From Xylanimonas cellulosilytica DSM 15894 (GTDB lineage Bacteria > Actinomycetota > Actinomycetes > Actinomycetales > Cellulomonadaceae): a stretch of 64,000 nucleotides of DNA. Below are positions 1 through 6,705 of the stretch, piece by piece. The position numbers were made by a program, and so were the translations under genes. The stretch covers positions 1,240,001 to 1,304,000 of the forward strand of contig NC_013530.1 of NCBI RefSeq assembly GCF_000024965.1. Direction: 5' to 3'. The notes below the pieces were generated by a model. That model did not search any database and had not been told where the DNA came from. It saw only the letters and a program-made list of their open reading frames with translations. Position 1 is the first letter of the stretch. Every line of letters begins with the position of its first letter.

Positions 1-352
1 CACCCTCGACGAGGTGTTCGAGTTCACGCGCCTCGTCGGCGTCGTCGGCATCATGGGGGACAAGGACGCCGAAGGGCTGCTGGCGACCCTCGAGCCCGTG
101 CTCGCCGAGGTGGTGCTGACCCGCAACAGCAGCGACCGGTCCGCGGACCCGCTCGACCTGCGCGAGATCGCCGAGGACGTCTTCGGCGAGGACCGCGTCC
201 ACGTCGTGGAGTCGCTGGCCGAGGCGCTGCAGGTCGCGGCCGACCTGGCCGAGCGTGACGACGCGGTGGGCGTCGGCGTGGGCACCGGCGTGCTCGTCAC
301 CGGCAGCGTCGTCACGGTAGCGGACGCGCGCATCCTCCTAGGGCGGCCCTGA
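1..352 (+). CDS. folC: Folylpolyglutamate synthase / dihydrofolate synthase, C-terminal part (5' end outside window)
   Basis: The reading frame is open from base 2 and ends at TGA 350-352, so only the last 116 residues are visible. They match the C-terminal Rossmann-like domain of FolC (Mur ligase superfamily): a GIMGDKDAEGLL stretch corresponding to the family's G-x-x-x-D-K-D-x-x-x-x-x segment, then VLTRNSSDRSADP, and a closing VLVTGSVVTVADARILL strand-helix. FolC adds glutamate to (dihydro)folate in the cytoplasm. In related actinobacteria folC is followed by a DUF4233 gene and ndk; here those two appear only at 12015, after an 11.6-kb cellulase island. The identification rests on the C-terminal domain only. 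Confidence 0.85.
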   Translation, partial: TLDEVFEFTRLVGVVGIMGDKDAEGLLATLEPVLAEVVLTRNSSDRSADPLDLREIAEDVFGEDRVHVVESLAEALQVAADLAERDDAVGVGVGTGVLVTGSVVTVADARILLGRP

Positions 353-380
353 CCACACGGCACGGCACGGGGTCTGACCG

Positions 381-426
381 CGGCACGAGGCCCGGCCGCT
401 CGGGTGAGCGACCGGGCCTCGTGCCG
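381..426. terminator. Bidirectional terminator between folC and cel6
   Basis: A perfect 15-bp inverted repeat has arms at 381-395 and 412-426 (CGGCACGAGGCCCGG and its complement), with a 16-nt loop that can itself pair GCTC with GAGC. It sits between the convergent 3' ends of folC (+) and cel6 (-), so it can serve both. There is no long T tract, as is usual in very GC-rich genomes. Confidence 0.8.
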
Positions 427-451
427 TGTGCGGGCTGTGCCGGGTGCAGGC

Positions 452-2488
452 TCAGCTGCAGGTGAGCGTGCCGTTCGCGGGGGGTGTGCCGGTGCCGATG
501 AAGCCGACCGTGGTGGTGGCTCCTGCGGCGAGGCTGCCGTTCCAGGCCTCCGGGGTGAAGGTGCCCGAGGCGAGGGTGCCGCCCCAGACGTTGGAGGTGG
601 TCAGGCCCGCGGGGGCAGTGACCTTCCAGGTCGGAATGGCGGAGGTCCCGGCCTTGACGACGACCTCGCCCTGGTAGCCGCCCGACCACGAGTTCACGGT
701 CGTGTACGTGGCGGTGCAGGTGCCCGGCTCCGGCTCCGGCGAAGGCTCCGGCTCAGGCTCGGTGCCGCCGTCGTCGGCCGCCGTGCTGACGGTGAGCGGG
801 GCGGAAGCTGCCGACACGTTGCCGGCGGCGTCCCGGGCGGTCACGGTGACGCTGTACGAGGTGTCCGGGGACAGGCCCGTGATCGTGTACGTGGTGCCCG
901 ACGCGGTGCCCACGGCCGTGCCGTCGACCCGCACCGAGTACCCCGTGACGCCGACGTTGTCGGTCGACGCGGTCCAGCTCACGGGGACCGACGTCGCGGT
1001 GGCCGTGCCGGCGCTCAGGCCGGTCGGGGCCGACGGGGCGACCGTGTCCACGGGGGCCGGCTCGCCGCCGCCGCCCGTGATGACCGGGTACGCGTTCGCC
1101 ACGAGCTGCTGGAACTGCTCGGGGAACCACTGGCCCGAGAGCGGGGCGCCCGCGAGCGCACCGGTGAGGGCACCGCCCAGCGCGTCCGACGAGTACGTCG
1201 GGTCGCACATCCGGTCGAGGCTCTTGCCCTGGTCGTTCGGGATCTCGGTCGACGAGCCGTCCGACTCGCCCGGGGGCTTGACCCACACGAACGCGTCGAT
1301 GTGCGGGTATCCGGACGGCGCGGCCTGAGGCCGCTCACCGATGCCGGCACCGGACGGGTTGCACCAGGCGCCGCGGTGGTTGCGGCGGTCGACACGCGAC
1401 TCGTTGACGTACGTGTTGAGGTCGCTGCTCGTCGACGCGGCGGTGGGCCGGTCCGGGCCGCCCCAGCCGTTGCGCGAGGTGTCGACCAGCATGCCGATGC
1501 TGGACGGGAAGCCCGCCGACACCAGCAGGTCGTGCATGTGCGCCGTGAAGCCGGCCTCGTCGAAGTAGGGGTTCCACTCGTAGAAGTCGGAGGACCGGAC
1601 CGGCTGGCCGCCCACCTGCTTGTTCGGGTCGGTCAGGTACGGCTCGACGAGCGGCGTGGTGTTCGCCGTGTCGGTGATGAAGCCGTCGATCGAGGCGAAC
1701 CCGGCGTTCGTGGTCTGCGCCACCTCGGCCATGAGCTGCGCGGCGGGGCCTGCGTTGGTGTCCCAGCCGAGCCAGCCCGAGTGCGCCAGGTCGACGTAGT
1801 TGTACACGTTGGGGATGGCGTGCAGCGTGTCGAGCGCGTACTTCACGCCGGCCCGGTAGTACGGGTCGGCCTGCTGGCAGGCGGGGTTCGACGCGTTCGT
1901 GGTCAGGTTCGGCAGCGAGTCCGGCTCGATCGTCGCGACGATGCGCAGGCCGGCGTACTGCGGGTCGCCGAGCAGGTCGGCGATCGGGTCGATGTACTCG
2001 GTCTTGTACCGCTCGAGACCCTCGTCCGTGGCCGGCAGCTCACCGTTGGAGGCGAGCGCATGACAGTCGCGGCCGGGCAGGTCGTAGATGACGACGTTGA
2101 ACACGAGGGGTGTGCTGCCCTGCTGCTGGTCGAGGGCGTTGTCGAGGTGGTACTTCAGACCGTTGCCGTCGGCGTTGCCGGTGATCGCGCTGATGCGGTC
2201 CATCCAGACCGCGGTCGGCTGGCTGGAGATGGCCCGCATCTTGCCGGCGAGGGTGGCGTCGGACTGCCGGGCGGCCTCCGCCTCGACCGCGGCCGTCCAC
2301 TGCGGGTTGACGTACTGGGTCGCGCCGACGAACGGGTTGTCGACGTGCGGCTCGGCGGCGTTCGCCGTGGTCGCGCCGACGATCGGCGCCGCGACGAGGG
2401 CAAGGCCCGCCGTCGTCACGGCGACGGCACGTCCGCGGTGCCGTCGCGCGGACGGCGCACCCTTGCGTCGTGTCCAGGATGGTCGCAC
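452..2488 (-). CDS. Secreted GH6 exo-1,4-beta-glucanase (cellobiohydrolase) with FN3 and CBM2
   Basis: Cellobiohydrolase releasing cellobiose from non-reducing cellulose ends. From GTG 2488 (GGAG six bases upstream) the protein is 678 aa: a signal peptide with an Arg-rich n-region ending near TANA (residue 44), a GH6 catalytic domain (~45-472), FN3 (~481-570), an Glu/Pro linker, and CBM2 (~590-678) with paired Cys near both ends. GH6 signatures include VIYDLPGRDC (acid Asp141), VDLAHSGWLGWDTN and VDTSRNGWGG. The domain has the longer loops seen in exo-acting members such as Cellulomonas fimi CbhA. An in-frame ATG at 2596 would add a 36-residue non-signal leader and is less likely. The CBM2 DNA is nearly identical to that of cel48. 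Confidence 0.9.
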   Translation of the reverse strand: MRPSWTRRKGAPSARRHRGRAVAVTTAGLALVAAPIVGATTANAAEPHVDNPFVGATQYVNPQWTAAVEAEAARQSDATLAGKMRAISSQPTAVWMDRISAITGNADGNGLKYHLDNALDQQQGSTPLVFNVVIYDLPGRDCHALASNGELPATDEGLERYKTEYIDPIADLLGDPQYAGLRIVATIEPDSLPNLTTNASNPACQQADPYYRAGVKYALDTLHAIPNVYNYVDLAHSGWLGWDTNAGPAAQLMAEVAQTTNAGFASIDGFITDTANTTPLVEPYLTDPNKQVGGQPVRSSDFYEWNPYFDEAGFTAHMHDLLVSAGFPSSIGMLVDTSRNGWGGPDRPTAASTSSDLNTYVNESRVDRRNHRGAWCNPSGAGIGERPQAAPSGYPHIDAFVWVKPPGESDGSSTEIPNDQGKSLDRMCDPTYSSDALGGALTGALAGAPLSGQWFPEQFQQLVANAYPVITGGGGEPAPVDTVAPSAPTGLSAGTATATSVPVSWTASTDNVGVTGYSVRVDGTAVGTASGTTYTITGLSPDTSYSVTVTARDAAGNVSAASAPLTVSTAADDGGTEPEPEPSPEPEPGTCTATYTTVNSWSGGYQGEVVVKAGTSAIPTWKVTAPAGLTTSNVWGGTLASGTFTPEAWNGSLAAGATTTVGFIGTGTPPANGTLTCS
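458..730 (-). repeat. CBM2-coding segment, inverted copy of 9130-9402
   Basis: Comparing the reverse complement of this segment with the 3' end of cel48, I find one difference over about 260 bp (GGC versus GGT in the GGYQG motif). Third codon positions are otherwise identical, which indicates recent gene conversion or duplication rather than protein-level selection. The adjoining FN3 coding region (about 735-1072 versus 8815-9120) is also very similar but has several differences. Confidence 0.9.
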
Positions 2489-2640
2489 AGGATTCTCCAG
2501 GTTCTGAGGAAGCCCGGACGCCCCGCGCAGCGATGCGCGGCCGGGCCCCCGGGCGTCGGGCCGTCGGCACCGACGGGCCACAACCTGGCAAGACATCACC
2601 CGCTGCCGACACCCCGCGAAACGTTTAGGCGGGGACCGGG
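2489..2640 (-). promoter_or_regulatory. cel6 upstream region with CCTAAACG(T/A)TTC motif
   Basis: The 136 bp between lacI and cel6 hold no gene. Reading toward cel6, the sequence CCTAAACGTTTC starts at 2629, overlaps the lacI TAA stop and contains the palindrome AAACGTTT (2619-2626). A close copy, CCTAAACGATTC, begins at 6585 in front of cel48. The distances to the start codons are 141 and 121 bp, differing by about two helical turns. A central CG palindrome suits a LacI-family operator; the adjacent lacI product is the obvious candidate binder (inference). Confidence 0.45.
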
Positions 2641-3719
2641 GCCGTCGAACCCCGGATGACGAGGCGCGCCGCGGCGGCGGGTGCGTCGTCGTCGTCGTCC
2701 CGTGGCGGCTGCCCGCCGAGCAGGGGGCGCACGAGCACGGCAGCCGCGGCACCGAGCTCGGCCCAGGAGCGCGCCACCGCGGTGGCCGGCGGGTGCACGA
2801 GCCGGCACGCCGGGGAGTCCTCGAGGGCCAGGACGGACAGGTCCCACGGCACCTCCAGGCCACGCTGCCGGGCGGCCTCGAGGACGGCGAGCAGGGCGAC
2901 GTCCCCGTCGGCGACGACGGCGGTGGGCCGGTTCGCCGTGGCCAGGAGCCGCGCGGCGCGCGCCGCGGCGTCCTCCTCGGTCCGGTAGACGATCTCCTCG
3001 GTGACGACGTGCGCGCCGTCGCCCGCCCCCGCGAGGGCGTCGAGGAGCAGGCGCGACGGGTCGTCGTGACCGTCCTGCACCAGGAGCGCGACGCGGCGGT
3101 GCCCGAGCTCGCGCAGGTAGCGGGCCGCGCGCTCCTCGGCGTCCCCGGAGAACCAGACGAGCCCTGGGACCGATCCGGGCGCGGTGCCGAGCATGCCGCC
3201 CCGCTGCTGGGGCACGAGCGGTACGAGCGGGACGCCGTGGTCCGCGACGAGCCGCGTGCGCGGGTCGTCCCGGTGCAGGCCCGTCACGACGAACGCCCCG
3301 TGCCGCCGCTCGGTCCACGCGTGCTCGAGGTCCCGGGCCCCGACGTCGTGGTCGGGGGCGACGTCCACGACGACGTCGGTGGCGGGCGTCGCCTCGGCGT
3401 CGTCGAGCGCGGCCCGCAGACCGAGCGCGACGGCGGTGGTGCGGGCCGCGGCCGCGACGCCGACGGCCTGGACCGAGACGCTGCGCGGCACCGAACGCAG
3501 GGAGCGGGCGGCGGCGCTGGGCCGCCATCCCAGGTCGGCCGCCGTGCGCAGCACGTGCCTCCGGGTGCGGTCGGACACCCCGGGGCGCCCGTTCAGCGCG
3601 TAGGAGACGACGGCGATCGAGACGCCCGCCGTGCGCGCGACGTCGGTGATCGTGATGCGTCGGGAGCCGGGTGCGGGAGAGGTCCCGATGCGGCTGAATG
3701 TGGTCACGATCACACACAT
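2625..3719 (-). CDS. LacI-family transcriptional regulator (cellulase locus)
   Basis: A 364-residue LacI/GalR repressor. An N-terminal HTH (ITITDVARTAGVSIAVVSYALNG, ~22-44, in two stretches) with a hinge helix is followed by a periplasmic-binding-protein-like effector domain, including HRRVALLVQD and a C-terminal AVARSWAELGAAAAVLVRPLL segment. An unusual 21-residue extension precedes the HTH. ATG 3719 is used; in-frame GTG codons at 3713 and 3707 are alternatives, and no strong ribosome binding site decides. The gene lies upstream of and parallel to cel6 and divergent from the sensor gene, so control of the cellulase cluster by a cello-oligosaccharide is plausible, by analogy with CelR or CebR. 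The ligand is not evident from sequence. Confidence 0.85.
   Translation of the reverse strand: MCVIVTTFSRIGTSPAPGSRRITITDVARTAGVSIAVVSYALNGRPGVSDRTRRHVLRTAADLGWRPSAAARSLRSVPRSVSVQAVGVAAAARTTAVALGLRAALDDAEATPATDVVVDVAPDHDVGARDLEHAWTERRHGAFVVTGLHRDDPRTRLVADHGVPLVPLVPQQRGGMLGTAPGSVPGLVWFSGDAEERAARYLRELGHRRVALLVQDGHDDPSRLLLDALAGAGDGAHVVTEEIVYRTEEDAAARAARLLATANRPTAVVADGDVALLAVLEAARQRGLEVPWDLSVLALEDSPACRLVHPPATAVARSWAELGAAAAVLVRPLLGGQPPRDDDDDAPAAAARLVIRGSTAPVPA
3699..3714. promoter_or_regulatory. CRP/GlxR-like site between the divergent lacI and sensor genes
   Basis: TGTGGTCACGATCACA matches the actinobacterial cAMP-receptor (GlxR/Crp) pattern TGTGA-N6-TCACA at nine of ten defined positions. It overlaps the first codons of lacI as annotated and lies about 75 bp before the sensor start, a reasonable place for carbon-catabolite control of either gene. 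It is a single-site match, so chance cannot be excluded. Confidence 0.4.
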
Positions 3720-3788
3720 TGCCCGGATTCGGTGCAGAATGCACCCCCGGAACGTGCTCAGGACTCGAGGACGAGGACGGTGGGACGC

Positions 3789-6584
3789 ATGACGACGGCC
3801 GACGCGCTAGGAAGTACCGCCGGGGGAGGGCCGAGGACGATCGGCGTGGCCAGCCCCGTGCTCGGGGGCTACTACTTCGGCCGGGTGCTGGCCGGGGTGG
3901 CCCGGGTCCTGCACGCCGGCAGCCACCGGGTCGTGGCCGTGCAGACCTACCCGGCGGACCTCGACCGGGCGGAGTTCCCGGTGGCGCCGCGACGGCGCAC
4001 CCTGGTCGGGACCACGCGGTTCGACGGGCTCATCGTGGTGACGACGGCCCTCGACGACGCCGCGCTGCGCCGCATCGACGACGCCGGCACGCCGCTGGTG
4101 CTGATCGGCGTCGGGCCGGTGGAGGGGGTCAGCGCCCCGCATCTCGGACCCGACAACGCGGGTGGGGTGCGGGCCGCCATCGACCACCTCGTCGCCCACG
4201 GCCACCGGCGGATCGGCTTCCTCGGGAACACCGACCAGACCGACACGCACGAGCGGCTCGTCGCCTACCGGGACGCGCTGCTCGCCCACGGCATCGAGCC
4301 CCGCACCGACTGGCTCTACCGCACCCGCGACAACCAGGAGGCCAGCGCGGAGGCCGCGGCGCGCCGGCTGGTGGAACGCGACGGGGGGATGCTGGGCACC
4401 ACCGCCACGCTGGCCGCCACCGACCGCAACGCCGTGGGCTTCATGCGCGGCCTGCACGCGGAGGGCCTGCCCCTGCCGTCGGCGCAGGCGGTGATCGGGA
4501 TCGACCACTCGGACCTCGGCGCGCGGATCCGTCCCCGCCTCTCGAGCGTGGACCTGCTGCACGACGCGGTGGGCGAGCGCGCCGCCGAGCTCGTGCTCGC
4601 GATGATGCGCGGCGAGCGCGCGACGGGGGAGCACCGCCTCGACCGGTCCACGCTGGTGCTGCGCGAGTCGTGCGGCTGCGAGGCGGGTGCCCGGGGGGCC
4701 GTCGTCGTCACCTCCCGGCCCCCTGATGCCGCGAGCACGAGCGTGCCCGGCGGGAACGGTGCGGCCGCCGACGCCCCGGGGCCAGGAGACCGTGGCAAGG
4801 ACAGCGACCGTGGCAACGGCGAGCGTCGTGGGAACGAGCCCTGCGAGCCCGGCGCAGGCCGCCCGGCGGCCACGGCGGCCCCAGCCGCCACGGCGTCGGC
4901 AGGGATGCCGGAAGCCGGGCTCGACGTCGTCGCGCCGGTGGTGCTCGCCCGCGAGCACGGCCGGGACGCATGGGTCGCGGCCGTGCGGCGCGTGCTCACC
5001 GTCGCCGCCGACCAAGGGCTCCGCGCCCCGGCACCCGCGCTGCGGGCGCTCGCGGACGCGACCGCCAGGCTCCGCCCGGCACCGGACGCGCTCGAGCACC
5101 TGGTCCCCTCGATCCATGCGGAGGCGGCCTGGACCGCCGGACGGCGGCGCCGGGTCACCGCCCGCGGCCCGGCCGCACCCGGGCGGGCGGCCCGGCGTGC
5201 CGCGCTCGAGGAGACCGTGCGCGACGTGGTCGTCGCGCTCGCCCGCGGCACCGTCGTGGGCACGCTGGGTCGTGCCGGGCGGCTCGAGGCGGAGATGGCG
5301 GAGCAGTACGAGGTGGACCTCGAGCTCATGCGGGCGGACGGTGCGGCCCTGCGCAGCCTGGAGTGGCTGCCGCGCGGGCATGCCAGCCTGGCCGCGCTCG
5401 CGCTGTGGGTCGACGACGCCGAGGTCGAGGGGGGACGTGCGCTGCAGGTGGTCGGCGTGGGAGGCAGCGCCTCGGGGGTGGAGCGCCTGGTCGGTACGTC
5501 GTACGCGCCGCACGAGTTCCCGCCGCCGGAGCTCACCGACCCGACGTCGCCGACGCTCGTCGTGTCCGTCGGCTTCGGCAGCTCCGACCGGGGCGTGCTC
5601 CTGGTCAGCGGCCTCGTGGACACGCGCGCCACGAGCACGCGCGCCCGCCACAACCACTGGGCGGCGATGCTCGCGGTGGCGCTCGACGCGGAGGACACGC
5701 TCAGCGCCCTGGAGGCGCAGCGCCGCGAGCTGGCCGACGCCGCCGAGCGTGAGCGGGTGCTGGCGCTCGAGGTCGCCGCGAGCCACGAGCGGACCGCGCT
5801 GGTCTCCATCGCCTCCCACGACGGCACCTGGGACTGGGACGTCGAGGCCGGGCGGGTCAGGTACTCCGACGCGTGGGCTCGCATCGTCGGGTGCGACCCG
5901 GCACACGTCGGCGACGACCCCCAGGAGTGGCTCGGGCGGGTACATCCCGACGACGCCCGCCGGGTGCAGTCCGCGGTCGCGGCGCAGCTCTCCGGCTCGC
6001 ACGAGCCCTTCGACGTCGAGCACCGGCTCCGCACCGCCGACGGGCGCCACGTCGTCGTGCGCTGCCGTGCGGTCACCGTGCACGACGCCGGGGGACGGGC
6101 CGCCCGCATGGTCGGGGCGATGGCCGTCGTCCCGGACGTCACCCAGGTGCGCAGCGAGCTGCGCGAGCGGGTGCTCGTCGACACCGACACCGGGCTGGTG
6201 GCCCGCGACCTGTTCGTCGACCGGCTCGAGCGCGCGATCGTCCGCGCGCGCCGCGTCGACGCCTACGGCTGGCAGGTCCTCGCCGTCGGGTTCACGTCAC
6301 GGCCGCAGGCGACCTCGCTGCACCGCCTGCACGGCGAGCTCGACCCGAACGACTGTGCGTACGGGGCGGCTCCGCACGACGTCGTCGTGCTGCTCGACGG
6401 CGCGGACGTGGCCGCAGCGCGCGACCGCGCGGCGCGGCTCCGGGCGATCCTCGGCCCCGGGGTCGTCGTGGAGCACTGCGCGGGCTCCGGGACCGCTGCG
6501 GCGGGCGGCGACGCCGTCGAGGTGCTGCGCCGCGCGGGCGACTGCCTGGGCCACCGCCGCGCGGACGTGCTGACGCACGCATGA
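3789..6584 (+). CDS. HTH-less LacI-like sensor with PAS and degenerate GGDEF domain
   Basis: The 931-residue protein starts directly with a periplasmic-binding-like (Peripla_BP_3/LacI effector) domain (~15-300): RTIGVASPVLGGYYF, DHLVAHGHRRIGFLGN, and a typical VLRESCGC end. There is no DNA-binding HTH, signal peptide or membrane segment, so it should be cytosolic. A Gly/Ala/Pro linker leads to a helical and GAF-like region (~380-640), a short coiled coil, a PAS domain (~670-790, HDGTWDWDVEAGRVRYS and RVHPDDARRV), and a region (~800-930) that begins like GGDEF (VDTDTGLVARDLFVDRLERAI) but lacks the GGDEF loop. Diguanylate cyclase activity is therefore unlikely. GTG 3780 is an alternative start. 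The position between cel6 and cel48 suggests sugar sensing for cellulose use. Confidence 0.75.
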   Translation: MTTADALGSTAGGGPRTIGVASPVLGGYYFGRVLAGVARVLHAGSHRVVAVQTYPADLDRAEFPVAPRRRTLVGTTRFDGLIVVTTALDDAALRRIDDAGTPLVLIGVGPVEGVSAPHLGPDNAGGVRAAIDHLVAHGHRRIGFLGNTDQTDTHERLVAYRDALLAHGIEPRTDWLYRTRDNQEASAEAAARRLVERDGGMLGTTATLAATDRNAVGFMRGLHAEGLPLPSAQAVIGIDHSDLGARIRPRLSSVDLLHDAVGERAAELVLAMMRGERATGEHRLDRSTLVLRESCGCEAGARGAVVVTSRPPDAASTSVPGGNGAAADAPGPGDRGKDSDRGNGERRGNEPCEPGAGRPAATAAPAATASAGMPEAGLDVVAPVVLAREHGRDAWVAAVRRVLTVAADQGLRAPAPALRALADATARLRPAPDALEHLVPSIHAEAAWTAGRRRRVTARGPAAPGRAARRAALEETVRDVVVALARGTVVGTLGRAGRLEAEMAEQYEVDLELMRADGAALRSLEWLPRGHASLAALALWVDDAEVEGGRALQVVGVGGSASGVERLVGTSYAPHEFPPPELTDPTSPTLVVSVGFGSSDRGVLLVSGLVDTRATSTRARHNHWAAMLAVALDAEDTLSALEAQRRELADAAERERVLALEVAASHERTALVSIASHDGTWDWDVEAGRVRYSDAWARIVGCDPAHVGDDPQEWLGRVHPDDARRVQSAVAAQLSGSHEPFDVEHRLRTADGRHVVVRCRAVTVHDAGGRAARMVGAMAVVPDVTQVRSELRERVLVDTDTGLVARDLFVDRLERAIVRARRVDAYGWQVLAVGFTSRPQATSLHRLHGELDPNDCAYGAAPHDVVVLLDGADVAAARDRAARLRAILGPGVVVEHCAGSGTAAAGGDAVEVLRRAGDCLGHRRADVLTHA

Positions 6585-6705
6585 CCTAAACGATTCCGGG
6601 CGTTGCCCGGGCCGCGCGCCGCCGCCAGCCTCGGGTGGGCTCGACGCCCGGCCGGCAGAGACGCGGTCCGGGCGTGGCGAGCCTCCCGACGACGAGAGGT
6701 GCACC
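6585..6705 (+). promoter_or_regulatory. cel48 upstream region with CCTAAACGATTC motif
   Basis: The 121-bp leader begins right after the sensor TGA with CCTAAACGATTCCGGG, which matches the cel6 upstream element (CCTAAACGTTTCGCGG) at most positions. It is the only obvious conserved signal in the gap and is a candidate shared operator or activator site. No convincing -10/-35 pair was found. A GAGAGG before the ATG serves as ribosome binding site. Confidence 0.45.

Noticed and set aside
2793-3788. N-terminal extension of the sensor protein through the lacI gene
   Set aside because: The open frame continues 996 bp upstream, but it is antisense to lacI and encodes no domain. The LacI-like domain starts right after ATG 3789.
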